From: Acinetobacter sp. WCHA55
GTDB lineage: Bacteria; Pseudomonadota; Gammaproteobacteria; Pseudomonadales; Moraxellaceae
Assembly: GCF_002165305.2 (NCBI RefSeq)
Contig: NZ_CP032286.1
Span: 2,294,001 to 2,358,000 of the forward strand
DNA length: 64,000 nucleotides
Direction: 5' to 3'
Shown here: positions 1-9,726 of the stretch, one piece after another
Numbering within the stretch: the stretch's first letter is position 1
Layout of the letters: every line of letters starts with the position of its first letter
The notes under the pieces: model-generated
Databases searched by the model: none
What the model was told of the DNA's origin: nothing
What the model saw: the letters and a program-made list of their open reading frames with translations, nothing else
Made by a program: the position numbers and the translations under genes

Positions 1-375
1 TACTGCATTGCGGTCAATCATGACTTCATCAATCAAGTGCTCAAGTTCAAAACCGACTTGTTCACCAATGATTCGCGCCATATCCTCAGGATCCATAGCA
101 TCTAAAAATTCACGCAAAGAACCGAGTTTGGATAAGGTGTTATCGGTAATGATGCCTGAGATACGCCCCGCTTTTCTGGGCACAATACCCTGCCAACCCA
201 CAGGCAAGGGACCTATATGGAAGCCCCAAAAGTTAATCGGATAAAAGACCATTTTCAGGGCCATCCAAACATGCGCCCAAGTCACAAAAGCAGTCACAGG
301 AATAATGCTGAGTACAGCCCAAAAATCGGGTCGATTCAAAAAGGTTTGCCACAACTGATTGACGTACTCAAGCAT
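1..375 (-). CDS. DUF445-family membrane protein, N-terminal part
   Basis: The gene enters the window on the minus strand and is cut by the left edge, so only the first 125 codons are seen. The ATG at 375 opens MLEYVNQLWQTF. A hydrophobic segment follows (about residues 20-50: AVLSIIPVTAFVTWAHVWMA), then the conserved-looking stretch GPLPVGWQGIVPRKAGRI and an acidic region with LSKLGSLREFLDAMDP. This matches the start of DUF445 membrane proteins as I know them. Their biochemical function is not established. An in-frame upstream ATG is not available: the ATG at 379 is followed at once by a stop. Confidence 0.75.
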   Translation of the reverse strand, partial: MLEYVNQLWQTFLNRPDFWAVLSIIPVTAFVTWAHVWMALKMVFYPINFWGFHIGPLPVGWQGIVPRKAGRISGIITDNTLSKLGSLREFLDAMDPEDMARIIGEQVGFELEHLIDEVMIDRNAV

Positions 376-438
376 GCATAACTTCCATATTTAATTTTAT
401 TAACTGAATTATATAGCGTTTTAAAAAAGATATTGTGT

Positions 439-957
439 CTACAAACCGAAACTTAGAGTATAGGAAAATTGTAGTCTCGGTTCTGTTTCTGCAACCACAT
501 AGCCCGATTTTGCTTCGAGTTTTTCCCCCGCACCAATCCCCACGCTGAAAGTGCTGATTCGCTCAGGACTAAGTAACACATAAGCAAGATCTACACCACC
601 ACCGAGGCGAGATTCGTACTCGCCATCTACTTTCTTGCTATCAATATGCCCTGCATAAACACCGAGATAATAACCATTTTTATCTTTACCAGTAAAATGA
701 ACTGGAAATCTAAAACCCATTTGACCACCTATAGGGTAATCATCATTGATAAATACCCCAGCTTTTGCATATGCAATGCCATAAGGATTCACCCATTCCA
801 GATTGGTGTGCAGTAATTTCTGCGTTACACCAGCTCCCACATTCCACGTTTGAGCACTGCCAGCAGGAATTTTCGCATCTGGCAAAAAGGAATTATCTTG
901 AGCGTAGGCTACGTTTGCACAGGCAACAAGTGCCAACACTGGATAAATTCTTGTCAT
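439..957 (-). CDS. Secreted beta-rich outer-membrane-type protein, function unknown
   Basis: The product has a Sec signal peptide (MTRIYPVLALVACANVAYA, cleavage likely after AYA) and a mature part of about 155 residues with alternating hydrophobic and polar strands. It ends in LQFSYTLSFGL, which resembles a C-terminal beta-barrel or beta-sandwich strand. I know no specific function. The start at 957 has GGTGA six bases upstream; a start at 969 (four residues longer) is possible but has poorer spacing. It stands alone between the DUF445 gene and the divergent mrdA. Confidence 0.65.
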   Translation of the reverse strand: MTRIYPVLALVACANVAYAQDNSFLPDAKIPAGSAQTWNVGAGVTQKLLHTNLEWVNPYGIAYAKAGVFINDDYPIGGQMGFRFPVHFTGKDKNGYYLGVYAGHIDSKKVDGEYESRLGGGVDLAYVLLSPERISTFSVGIGAGEKLEAKSGYVVAETEPRLQFSYTLSFGL

Positions 958-1198
958 TATTGTCACCATTATCCGTAATGTTATTTTAGTAATTGGTCCC
1001 TTTTTACAGGATTTTGACTGTAGCAGAATTTATAAAACACTTATATACAGCTATTTATATTTTTCATGTCTATAAAGTCAAAATTTAGGCAAAAATGAAA
1101 AGCAGATGCAGCGATAACAAATATCAAAACAGTGTGACATGCGTTAGAATAGCGCGCAGGTATTTTCCTCTTTATCCATGTGTTTAAGTCGATTTGGT

Positions 1199-3244
1199 AT
1201 GAAACAGCACTTTCCTTTAAAAAATGTCCAACAAGAAAAGCGCATTTTTCGAAATCGTACCTTTATATCCATGGGTATTGTGGTCTTTTTCTTGCTGATT
1301 TTAGTCACTCGCTATGCCTATTTGCAGCTGGTTCAATTTGATGAGTTTTCAACTGCATCCGATCAAAACCGTATCCGCCTACAACCTTTAGCCCCTGCAC
1401 GTGGTTATATTTATGACCGCAACGGTGTGCTGTTGGCGGACAACTATCCCGTCTTTACCGCGACGATGAGTCGAGCGGATGTGACGGATATTGATGCCAC
1501 AATTAAACGTTTAACGCCAATCTTAGAACTCACCTCTGACGATATTGAGCGCTTTAACAGTCGTATTAAAACCTCACGTAAAACAGAACGCGTTTCCATT
1601 AAACTTAATCTTAATGAAAACGATATTGCTCGCTTTAGCGAAGTTAAATATCAATTCCCTGGGGTTAATATCGAAACCCAGATGACGCGCTACTATCCAC
1701 ATGGCGAGCTGTTTGCCCATGTGATTGGTTATGTGGGTCGAATTAACGATAAAGAATTAAAAAGCATCAATAAAGATTTGTATGCGGGCACCAACCTGAT
1801 TGGTAAGATTGGGGTAGAAAAGTCCTATGAAGATTTGTTGCATGGTGTACCAGGAAATGAGTCTGTAGAAGCCGATGCACATGGTAACGTGCTGCGCCAT
1901 TTAGGCCGTAAAGAACCCATTCGTGGTAATGACTTATATCTTTCACTCGATTATGGCTTGCAAACGGTTGCCTCAGAGCAGCTTGCAGGTCGTCGTGGTG
2001 CAATCGTGGCGATGGATCCACGCACAGGTGAAATCCTTGCCTTGGTCTCAAGCCCAAGTTTTAACCCTAACCTGTTTGTCACAGGCATTAGTCATACAGA
2101 CTACAGTGGATTACGTGATAACCTCGATCAACCGCTATATAATCGTGCTGTGCAAGGGGCTTACCCCCCCGGCTCAACCATTAAACCAATGTTTGGTTTA
2201 GGTGGCATTCATTATGGCTTAATTGATTGGGGCACAGCCATCTCCGATCATGGCTATTTCACACTTCCGGGCGATTCGCATAAATTTCGTGACTGGAAAA
2301 AATCAGGACACGGCGTAGTCAACTTGCATAAATCGCAAGTGGTCTCTTGCGATACTTTCTTCTATATTCTGTCGTTCCGTATGGGCATTGAAAAGATGAA
2401 CATATGGATGCGCCAGTTTGGTTTTGGTGAAAAAACGGGTGTAGATTTACCAAGTGAAAGTACAGGTCTTTACCCAAATCCTGAATGGAAAATGCGTACC
2501 CGTGATGCCAAGTGGCTCAAAGGGGAAACCATTTCAGTAAGTATTGGACAAGGTGCTTTTACCGCAACACCGCTCCAATTGGCCATGGCGACCGCTATTA
2601 CGGCGAATCATGGTTCACATGTGATTCCGCATGTTTTACAAACCAGTAAAGGTGCGAAACCACATAAAGACTTAAATGCACCTGTCGGCAGAATTCAATT
2701 CAACGGCACTGATCAAGACTGGATACAAATGCGTGATGCCATGGTCGATGTCATTGAAACAGGGACTGGACGTGGCATTCGCACGCCAATGTATAAAATT
2801 GCAGGTAAAACTGGTACAGCACAGGTCAAAAGTATTGCCCAAGGTAAACGCTACAATGAAGCCTTGCTGACTGAACGTCAGTTGGACCATGGTTTATTCG
2901 TGGGCTTTGCACCTGCGGAAAACCCTGAAATTGCAATTGCAGTGGTGTGGGAAAATGGGCGTCATGGTGGTTCTGCCGCACAGCTGGCTCGTCCGATCTT
3001 AGACTACTGGCTGCTCACTCGTCATAAAAACCCAATTCGTCCACAAAACCATCAAATTAGTGGTGGCTTGATGACTGCGGGGATTAAACCGGGTGAATTA
3101 CCAAGTGGTAGCACTCCAACAGCGAACACCACTGGGACAAGTGCAACAGCAACGACAAGCACCCCAAATACAGCACCTGCATCAACAACGGTAAATCCAA
3201 GCCGTTCAGCAGCACCACCTCCTGAACCTGTAGAGTCAGACTAA
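1199..3244 (+). CDS. mrdA: Penicillin-binding protein 2, peptidoglycan transpeptidase
   Basis: This is the elongasome transpeptidase PBP2, which cross-links peptidoglycan during rod growth and is a beta-lactam target. A short cytoplasmic tail and one membrane helix (FISMGIVVFFLLILVTRYAYL) come first, then the dimerisation domain and the transpeptidase domain. The active-site motifs are S326-T-I-K, S383-C-D and K537-T-G-T. The C-terminal tail beyond about residue 630 is low-complexity, rich in Thr, Ser and Pro. I chose ATG 1199 (MKQHFPLKN), the usual Acinetobacter start, over the upstream ATG 1178. rsmD follows after two bases, so the two are probably cotranscribed. Confidence 0.96.
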   Translation: MKQHFPLKNVQQEKRIFRNRTFISMGIVVFFLLILVTRYAYLQLVQFDEFSTASDQNRIRLQPLAPARGYIYDRNGVLLADNYPVFTATMSRADVTDIDATIKRLTPILELTSDDIERFNSRIKTSRKTERVSIKLNLNENDIARFSEVKYQFPGVNIETQMTRYYPHGELFAHVIGYVGRINDKELKSINKDLYAGTNLIGKIGVEKSYEDLLHGVPGNESVEADAHGNVLRHLGRKEPIRGNDLYLSLDYGLQTVASEQLAGRRGAIVAMDPRTGEILALVSSPSFNPNLFVTGISHTDYSGLRDNLDQPLYNRAVQGAYPPGSTIKPMFGLGGIHYGLIDWGTAISDHGYFTLPGDSHKFRDWKKSGHGVVNLHKSQVVSCDTFFYILSFRMGIEKMNIWMRQFGFGEKTGVDLPSESTGLYPNPEWKMRTRDAKWLKGETISVSIGQGAFTATPLQLAMATAITANHGSHVIPHVLQTSKGAKPHKDLNAPVGRIQFNGTDQDWIQMRDAMVDVIETGTGRGIRTPMYKIAGKTGTAQVKSIAQGKRYNEALLTERQLDHGLFVGFAPAENPEIAIAVVWENGRHGGSAAQLARPILDYWLLTRHKNPIRPQNHQISGGLMTAGIKPGELPSGSTPTANTTGTSATATTSTPNTAPASTTVNPSRSAAPPPEPVESD

Positions 3245-3246
3245 CT

Positions 3247-3813
3247 ATGAAAAACCAACTCCGCATCATTGGAGGGGACTGGAAACGTCGCCAACTGCCT
3301 TTTGCCAGTATTGAAGGTTTACGCCCTACGCCTGATCGTGTACGTGAGACTTTGTTTAATTGGCTCATGTGGGATGTACAAAATACCAATGTTTTGGACA
3401 TTTGTGCAGGTTCGGGTGCATTGGCATTTGAAGCCTTATCACGTGGTGCTTCAAAAGTAGTGATGATTGAACCTGACCGCAGTCAAGCACAGTTTTTAAC
3501 ACAAAATTTGGAACTACTTAAAGTACCTAAGTCTCGTGCTCAATTAAAAGTAGCTACTGCACAGCAAACATTACCCACCTTAAAAGAACAGTTTGATTTG
3601 GTCTTTTTAGACCCCCCGTATAGCCTAGAGCTATGGGAACAATTAGCTCAGTTGGCTGACCCGCTAATTCAAAATCATGGCTATATTTATGTAGAAGCAG
3701 ATCGAGATTTAAATCTATTAAAACTTCCAGCCTCGTGGGTACAGGTGAAGAATACCAAAGCAGGAACTGTGCGCGCAGGCTTATATCAAAAGAAAGTGGT
3801 GGTCTTCCCATAA
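3247..3813 (+). CDS. rsmD: 16S rRNA (guanine966-N2)-methyltransferase
   Basis: RsmD methylates G966 of 16S rRNA in assembled small-subunit particles. The 188-residue length is normal for the family. Visible motifs are the N-terminal RPT...VRE..FN signature (residues 26-38), the SAM-binding motif LDICAGSGALAFEALSRGA (50-68) and the catalytic DPPY (122-125). It starts two bases after mrdA, which implies translational coupling. Confidence 0.93.
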   Translation: MKNQLRIIGGDWKRRQLPFASIEGLRPTPDRVRETLFNWLMWDVQNTNVLDICAGSGALAFEALSRGASKVVMIEPDRSQAQFLTQNLELLKVPKSRAQLKVATAQQTLPTLKEQFDLVFLDPPYSLELWEQLAQLADPLIQNHGYIYVEADRDLNLLKLPASWVQVKNTKAGTVRAGLYQKKVVVFP

Positions 3814-4032
3814 TTGCGGCTTTACGCTCTTTTGATTTACGCCATCACAAACCACATTTAGGCTGAATGAAGTCGTCTTAAGATATATTAATGTAGTTCT
3901 GATCTACGCTATGTATGATGAGAAATATACATATTCAAAATCAAGCTAAAGTTTCAGTCATTCTTCACCTCTATAAACTATGTAGAGTGGTCGAAAAACC
4001 GTACACTTGCTAAAATTTTAAATATATCGCAT

Positions 4033-4761
4033 ATGACTTGGTTGATCTTTATCTTAGGTGCAATGGTGGCGGGTTTTGTTCAGGGCTTAACGGGTTTTGC
4101 CTTAATTGCCATGTCATTTTGGGTATGGGTTTTAGCACCACAGCTCGCAGCGCCATTAGTTGTTTTTGCTTCAGTCTGGAGTCACCTGATTTCCTTAAAG
4201 TCAGAATCTACCTTTCAACTTGATAAAAATCTCGTTGCACCTTATATCCTTGCAGGTCTGATTGGCGTTCCATTCGGAACCTATCTTTTAGATATTATTC
4301 AAGCGGATATGTTTAAGCTAATGCTTGGTATATTTTTAGTGCTTTGGTGTCCATTGATGCTACTTAATCCTCAAATTCGCCTCATTCAAACCTCTGGAAA
4401 ATATGCCGACAGCTGTATTGGTTTTATTGGTGGCATACTCGGTGGTTTAGGCGGGTTTTGTGGCTCACTTCCTTCTGCTTGGGTCATGCTAAAAAATCTA
4501 CCTAAAGAGCAACAGCGCTCAATTTTAAGACATTTTAATTTTGCGATCCAAGTATTCACACTATTTAGCTACCTACTTCGTGGAAATTTAAACCTGCAAC
4601 ATTTACCCTATATGGGCATCTTAGTTTTAAGTGTGAGCCTACCGGCCATGCTCGGTGCGCAATTGTTTTATAAAATTTCTGAACGGCAGTTCAAACATAC
4701 AGTACTGGGCTTATTGTTTAGTTCAGGGTGTTTCCTCTGCATTAGTTATAGCTTTCTTTAG
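4033..4761 (+). CDS. TauE/SafE-family membrane exporter
   Basis: A 242-residue polytopic protein with about seven or eight hydrophobic segments. Two repeated glycine-rich helices fit the TauE/SafE fold: residues 7-25 (GAMVAGFVQGLTGFALI) and about 130-150 (GFIGGILGGLGGFCGSLPSAW). Family members export sulfite, sulfoacetate or other small anions, but the substrate is not readable here. It stands alone; the 219-base gap after rsmD holds no gene I can see. Confidence 0.85.
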   Translation: MTWLIFILGAMVAGFVQGLTGFALIAMSFWVWVLAPQLAAPLVVFASVWSHLISLKSESTFQLDKNLVAPYILAGLIGVPFGTYLLDIIQADMFKLMLGIFLVLWCPLMLLNPQIRLIQTSGKYADSCIGFIGGILGGLGGFCGSLPSAWVMLKNLPKEQQRSILRHFNFAIQVFTLFSYLLRGNLNLQHLPYMGILVLSVSLPAMLGAQLFYKISERQFKHTVLGLLFSSGCFLCISYSFL

Positions 4762-4926
4762 CACCATAAAATTTGAACCAGTACGCTAGCATCAACTTGA
4801 TGCGAGCAATTGTGTATTTTCTGTCAAAATAGGCTCATCTTTAAACCACTTGGCACTACTGGGCTTTCTCCGACTTCACAAATATTTATACAATTGGCAC
4901 ACCTTTCAACCCGCCACTCACCATAT

Positions 4927-5262
4927 ATGAAACTGCCTCTTGCACTACTGTGTCTTTGCTTTATCAGTGCTTGTTCCATAAGCTCATCCAAAGAAATAAA
5001 ACAAGCCGAAAAACTTCTCCAATCTTTTGACTGTCAAAATATAGAACGCGATCAGGCAGACCACAGCAGCATGACCAGTTATCATGAACAAGTACTTGCC
5101 AGCAGTAAACAAAAAGCCCAATCCTATGTAGAAAGCTATCAACACGGTGATCAAATTTTTGACCTACCTCTGCCTGAAGTGATTGAAACACAGCTACAAA
5201 GTTACACGGCCGCATGCCAGTCACTAGGTGGGGTTTTACCCACCCCCCTGAAAACCCCTTGA
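4927..5262 (+). CDS. Small lipoprotein, function unknown
   Basis: A 111-residue predicted lipoprotein. The signal MKLPLALLCLCFISAC ends in a lipobox (ISAC, lipidated Cys16). The mature part is helical and polar (KEIKQAEKLLQSF...SYVESYQHGDQIFDLPLPE) with two further Cys. The reading frame stays open upstream to 4810, but only ATG 4927 gives a proper signal peptide. A strong terminator follows. I do not recognise a domain. Confidence 0.7.
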   Translation: MKLPLALLCLCFISACSISSSKEIKQAEKLLQSFDCQNIERDQADHSSMTSYHEQVLASSKQKAQSYVESYQHGDQIFDLPLPEVIETQLQSYTAACQSLGGVLPTPLKTP

Positions 5263-5278
5263 ATCCAGTTAGCAATAA

Positions 5279-5304
5279 AAAAGACAGCTCGAAAGCTGTC
5301 TTTT
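5279..5304. terminator. Bidirectional intrinsic terminator
   Basis: An 11-bp perfect stem (AAAAGACAGCT/AGCTGTCTTTT) closes a CGAA loop, with T-runs on both strands. It serves the lipoprotein gene on the plus strand and the converging acyltransferase gene. Confidence 0.9.
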
Positions 5305-5331
5305 ATAATTTCATATGATTTAAATTTGAAG

Positions 5332-5970
5332 TTAAGACACAGTTGAGTCGTTGTGATAGCGAGTATCGACACTGAAATCTTGAGGAAATTTAGCAGAAAT
5401 TTGCACATAAAATGCCATAATTTCAGCCATATCTTTTTCATAATCACCCGTAGGATAAATAATTTTACCTACCCCAGTTTTTTTCTTCGCATAATCCATA
5501 TAGGCCAGTGCAATCGGAACACCTGCTCTGACTGCAACATGGTAAAACCCTGTTTTCCACTGTTCCTGTTTGGCACGTGTCCCTTCTGGTGTCACTAACA
5601 TGACCAACTTAGGGTGTTCTTTAAAAAGATCACTCATGAGTTGCACCATACTTGGGCGTGCTTCGCCTTCATGCTTCGGACGACGGTCAATACCTATCCC
5701 ACCCATTGCACGAACAAATGGCCCAAATGGTAGTTTCATATAGCTGTCTTTAATTGTGATACGAACATGTACACCTAAGGCTTTCAATGCCAAACGGGCG
5801 TACAACGCATCCCAATTGCTGGTATGTGGTGCCGCAATCATTACACATTGATCGATATTCAAATCCCAATGATTATCAATCTGCCACCCCATTAAGGCTA
5901 AACTTTGTTCTGCAAGCTTTTCGAACACAAAAAATACCACATTACTGAAAATCCGCGCTGATTCTAGCAA
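5332..5970 (-). CDS. 1-acyl-glycerophosphate-type acyltransferase (PlsC family)
   Basis: The protein carries the PlsC acyltransferase motifs: HTSNWD (the HxxxxD catalytic motif), GIGIDRR and TPEGTR. It probably transfers an acyl chain to lysophosphatidate or another lysophospholipid at the inner membrane. No strong membrane helix is present, and family members of this short type are peripheral. The start is uncertain: the frame opens with TTG at 5970, GTG occurs at 5940, and the first ATG would remove what looks like native N-terminal sequence (FVFEKLAEQSLALMGWQ). Confidence 0.85.
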   Translation of the reverse strand: MLESARIFSNVVFFVFEKLAEQSLALMGWQIDNHWDLNIDQCVMIAAPHTSNWDALYARLALKALGVHVRITIKDSYMKLPFGPFVRAMGGIGIDRRPKHEGEARPSMVQLMSDLFKEHPKLVMLVTPEGTRAKQEQWKTGFYHVAVRAGVPIALAYMDYAKKKTGVGKIIYPTGDYEKDMAEIMAFYVQISAKFPQDFSVDTRYHNDSTVS

Positions 5971-6204
5971 TGCTACTGATCAAATACACGGCGCTCCGAT
6001 CAATAAAACAACAATTAATCTATAAACGTATATTTTATTTAATTCCAAATATTTCAGGAGAAATCAGGACATTCGAGCTTAAAAGAAAAAATACGTGAAT
6101 AATATTCTTTATTGAAGATACAGAAGCACTCACAGATCTTCACAGTTTCGGCTCCAGTACTACTGTAATGTAAATTAAACACTGAATAATATCGGGTGCT
6201 GTAT

Positions 6205-6681
6205 ATGCAAAAGACTTTTTTAGCACTATGCCTATCTTTCACCATGTTAGTCGCATGCTCAAAACCGAATGAGAATAATCCCCCACCAGATCTCAATGTC
6301 ACAGCATCGATAGACGACAGTGCTAGCGCAGCCGCGTTAGATACTCCAGACACAGCAAATGCTTTCGATTGGGTAGGTACATATCAAGGGACTTTACCCT
6401 GTCATGATTGTTCAGGAATCGACACTGAAGTTGAACTCACTTTAGATCGTCATTTCGTGTTGAAACAAAAATTTTTAGGCAAGTCGAATAATAATTATGT
6501 CAATGAAGTGAAAGGCTCATTTCAATTTTTGAATGACTCTAATCATCTGATTCAGCTAGACTCATCAGGTGATAGCCGTATTTATTACATTGGTACACAA
6601 TTTATTGAAATGCGTGGTGATAAAGGTCAAGTGCTGCATCAACCAGAGTTCAACTTTAAACTCACCAAATCTTTAGAGTAA
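6205..6681 (+). CDS. NlpE N-terminal-domain lipoprotein
   Basis: A 158-residue lipoprotein. The signal MQKTFLALCLSFTMLVAC has lipobox LVAC. The mature part has a disordered linker, then the NlpE-like domain beginning at WVGTYQGTLPCHDCSGI, whose CxxC pair is the family hallmark. In E. coli NlpE senses surface contact and copper or redox stress through Cpx. Only the N-terminal domain is present here, so signalling to Cpx is not implied. ATG 6205 was preferred over GTG 6196. Confidence 0.88.
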   Translation: MQKTFLALCLSFTMLVACSKPNENNPPPDLNVTASIDDSASAAALDTPDTANAFDWVGTYQGTLPCHDCSGIDTEVELTLDRHFVLKQKFLGKSNNNYVNEVKGSFQFLNDSNHLIQLDSSGDSRIYYIGTQFIEMRGDKGQVLHQPEFNFKLTKSLE

Positions 6682-6755
6682 GAGTACGCATAATATGAGG
6701 CATGATTTAAATTACGTATTTGTATGTTTGTGTATGAATTGCCCAAACATCTAAA

Positions 6756-6785
6756 AAAAGTAGCCGAAGTCTATCGGCTACTTTT
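6756..6785. terminator. Bidirectional terminator between nlpE-like gene and sulfatase
   Basis: A stem of about 11 bp (AAAAGTAGCCGA/TCGGCTACTTTT) with A- and T-runs lies between two converging genes. Confidence 0.88.
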
Positions 6786-6794
6786 AAACACCAT

Positions 6795-8345
6795 TTACTG
6801 CTTTTTCGACAGTAAATTTTCAACCAACTTACTGAAATCAAGCGTTGCAGCTTTTTGCACAGGTGGATAATCAATCAAAGATTTAATATGTTCACCAATC
6901 ATGGCTTCCACAGGTTCACCCAACCAAAGTTTTTTCTGTGTGATTTCAGAACGATCTGTTGTGCTATCAAAAGACTCATATGGGTCTTGACGTAAATTGA
7001 ACACCAATGGAATTTTTTGCTTCTGATAACCATCATAATAATTTTCGCTGGTTTCTAAATGAAGCTTCCACTGATTAATTCGCACAGCGCGAAGTGATGA
7101 TTCATGGTAATAGAAGAAATTATTTCGCTTACTCTCTGCCGACTTACCTGTCCAATAATCAAGGTTATTCACACCATCAATATATTGTTTACGATTGGTT
7201 TTCATTTCATCGACAACATTCGAATTTCCAGCAATAGACGCTAAAGTCGTGAACAAGTCCATATTAGCTTGAATTCCCGTTTTCACTTGTCCAGCAGGAA
7301 TGTGACCTGGCCAACGAATCATCATTGGTACACGAACACCACCTTCATAGGTTGTCATTTTTTCACCACGGAATGGTGTGGTACCACCCTGATTTTTCGC
7401 ACTATGCTCAGGTCCGTTGTCAGTAGTATAGATAATGATGGTGTTATCTAACACGCCCATTTTCTTCATACCATCCAACACTTCACCCACCTGCATGTCA
7501 TGTTCGATCATGCCACTGCCGTACATATCTTCTTCGGAAGTTGCTTTTGCTGCAAGATAGCGGCGTGATTCGCGTAAATGCGTAAACATATGCATACGGC
7601 TTGGGTTTAACCAGACAAAAAACGGCTTATCTGAATTCTTACTGCGTTTCATGAAATCTAAGCTGGCTGCCACGAATTCATCATCTACAGTTTCCATGCG
7701 TTTACTGGTTAATGCACCCGTATCTTCACATTTTTGTTTACCCATTTTACCGAAGCGAGGGTCTGTCGTTTCATCATCTGTAGTTGTTGCATAACAATGC
7801 AGCACCCCACGTGTACCAAACTTTTTACGGAATTCTGGATCTTTTGGATAATCAAATTGCTCAAAAGTATCTTCAGTATTCAAGTGATACAAGTTGCCGT
7901 AGAACTCATCAAAACCATGTACTGTTGGTAAATGTTCATTACGGTCACCCAAGTGGTTTTTACCAAACTGACCATTCATATAACCCAACGGTTTCAGTAC
8001 TTCTGCAAGCGTTGGTGTTTCTGGTTTAATACCTAAAAGTGAGCCTGGGCGCCCCACTGTAGTTAGACCCGAACGAATTGGATATTGCCCCGTAATGAAA
8101 GATGCACGCCCTGCGGTTGAACTTGGCTGTGCATAATGATCGGTAAACATAATGCCTTCTTTGGCAATACGATCAATATTCGGTGTGTTATAGCCCATAA
8201 TGCCATGGCTATATGCACTAACGTTGGTCATGCCCACGTCATCTGACATAATGACCAAAATATTGGGTGCTTTTGCCATCAGTGCTGTTGAAAGCAGTGC
8301 ACCGCCAGCCAAAGCTATGGAGCGTGCAATGATCTTTTTACGCAT
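6795..8345 (-). CDS. Periplasmic serine-type sulfatase (AslA-like)
   Basis: A 516-residue sulfatase of the alkaline-phosphatase superfamily. It hydrolyses sulfate esters in the periplasm; the substrate is unknown. A Sec signal peptide (about residues 1-25) precedes the metal-binding MSDD (Asp35, Asp36). The active-site segment reads S76-T-A-G-R80, followed by ASFITG. This is the Ser-x-Ala-x-Arg form, in which serine rather than cysteine becomes formylglycine. The later metal and sulfate segment YTTDNGPEH is also present. Serine-type sulfatases need a radical-SAM maturase, and one is encoded 115 bases upstream on the same strand, so the pair is very likely one unit. Confidence 0.93.
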   Translation of the reverse strand: MRKKIIARSIALAGGALLSTALMAKAPNILVIMSDDVGMTNVSAYSHGIMGYNTPNIDRIAKEGIMFTDHYAQPSSTAGRASFITGQYPIRSGLTTVGRPGSLLGIKPETPTLAEVLKPLGYMNGQFGKNHLGDRNEHLPTVHGFDEFYGNLYHLNTEDTFEQFDYPKDPEFRKKFGTRGVLHCYATTTDDETTDPRFGKMGKQKCEDTGALTSKRMETVDDEFVAASLDFMKRSKNSDKPFFVWLNPSRMHMFTHLRESRRYLAAKATSEEDMYGSGMIEHDMQVGEVLDGMKKMGVLDNTIIIYTTDNGPEHSAKNQGGTTPFRGEKMTTYEGGVRVPMMIRWPGHIPAGQVKTGIQANMDLFTTLASIAGNSNVVDEMKTNRKQYIDGVNNLDYWTGKSAESKRNNFFYYHESSLRAVRINQWKLHLETSENYYDGYQKQKIPLVFNLRQDPYESFDSTTDRSEITQKKLWLGEPVEAMIGEHIKSLIDYPPVQKAATLDFSKLVENLLSKKQ

Positions 8346-8460
8346 AAGTTTTCCTTAACAGATTTTTGGAACGAAAAAAAAATGGATTTTCAAATAGCTG
8401 TAACTATTTAACTTTTCATTTGTTTTGGGCTAATTCCTGCCCCTAATTACAACGGTTCTT

Positions 8461-9726
8461 TTAATTTGGCTGTAAGCGTTTCGCAATCTCATGCTTCGAT
8501 GTCGTTGCGGTATGAAAAAACTTCTTCAAACCTGAACATAAATAGTGCAAGCCCACTTCTCCTTCTGGCGTTTTTAGGAAGCGGTCTTTAGGACAATCTC
8601 CCCAGCACAGTTGTAGATACGGACATTTACGGCAGTATTCAGGCAAGCTATTCGATTTCGCATAAGCGAATTTCTTTTGTCGTTCTGAAAAGACTAAGTC
8701 GCCTTGATGCGTCTCTTGAATGTTGCCCAACTTGTATTCGGGATAGACAAAATGATCGCAAGAGAACAAATCACCATTGTGTTCAATCGCCAGTGATTTG
8801 CCGCAGATTTGTCCTGAAACACATTTCTGTGCCCCATAGCCAAACATCATTGAAATCACATTTTCAAATTGGTCAATAAATACTTTCCCAAAGTCTTTGG
8901 CGAGCCATTCTTTCCATACGGTAGACAGGAAGATACCCCAGTCATCTGCGGCAATCGACCAGTCGGTAACGACTGAGTCCGCTGTGCCTGGTTGTGCGGC
9001 TGAGCTGCCTAGTTTTGGTAGGTCTTGCGGATTCCAGTAGCCCGGTGCTGTTTGCTGAAACTGGGCACTTTCCATACCGGGAATAAACTGGATCATGTAG
9101 GGCTTCACTTGATCTCGCAGGAAGTGGTAGACCTCGAGTGCTCTTTTGCTGTTGTCGCGATTTACGACACACAGGGCATTAAAAGGCACTTGGTATTGGT
9201 GCAGGAGTGCTGCGGCATGCATGACTTTGGCATGGGTCGGTTTGCCGCCTTTGTTGTAGCGATGAATGTCATGTAAATCTGCTGGACCATCGATGGATAA
9301 ACCGACCAAAAAATTGTGTTTCTTTAAAAAGGCGCACCATTCTTCATCTAGTAAGGTGCCGTTGGTTTGTAAGTCATTTTCAATGCGTTGCTTGGGTTTC
9401 TTGTATTTTTGTTGCAGTTCAACCACACGCTCAAAAAAGGCCAAGCCCATTAAGGTGGGTTCTCCACCCTGCCAGCTAAATACAATTTCATCGCCAGTTT
9501 GTGCTTGTATATATTGCTTAATATGAAGCTCTAGCATTGACTCCGCCATGCGCGGGGTTTTCGGCTGATGTAGCATGTCTTGTTTATGCAGATAGAAGCA
9601 GTAACTACAGTCTAAATTACACTGCGCGCCTGAGGGTTTAATCATCACGTGATAACGATAGGTCTGCCCCTTCAGTTGCATGGTTCTTAACGGTGGGGAT
9701 TCAGCTTGTATAGGTATCATTCGCAT
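8461..9726 (-). CDS. Radical-SAM sulfatase-maturating enzyme (anSME type, SPASM domain)
   Basis: A 421-residue radical-SAM protein that should oxidise the sulfatase active-site serine to formylglycine in the cytoplasm before export. The SAM-cluster motif is C36-N-L-D-C40-S-Y-C43. The barrel contains FSWQGGEPTLMG. The C-terminal auxiliary-cluster cysteines are spread over CVSGQICG, FSCDH, CRKCPYLQLCWGDC and LCSG, as in SPASM-type anSMEs. GAGG lies about 10 bases before ATG 9726. It is the first gene of a two-gene unit with the sulfatase. It is an AslB/AtsB-like enzyme, with activity inferred from family and context. Confidence 0.93.
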   Translation of the reverse strand: MRMIPIQAESPPLRTMQLKGQTYRYHVMIKPSGAQCNLDCSYCFYLHKQDMLHQPKTPRMAESMLELHIKQYIQAQTGDEIVFSWQGGEPTLMGLAFFERVVELQQKYKKPKQRIENDLQTNGTLLDEEWCAFLKKHNFLVGLSIDGPADLHDIHRYNKGGKPTHAKVMHAAALLHQYQVPFNALCVVNRDNSKRALEVYHFLRDQVKPYMIQFIPGMESAQFQQTAPGYWNPQDLPKLGSSAAQPGTADSVVTDWSIAADDWGIFLSTVWKEWLAKDFGKVFIDQFENVISMMFGYGAQKCVSGQICGKSLAIEHNGDLFSCDHFVYPEYKLGNIQETHQGDLVFSERQKKFAYAKSNSLPEYCRKCPYLQLCWGDCPKDRFLKTPEGEVGLHYLCSGLKKFFHTATTSKHEIAKRLQPN

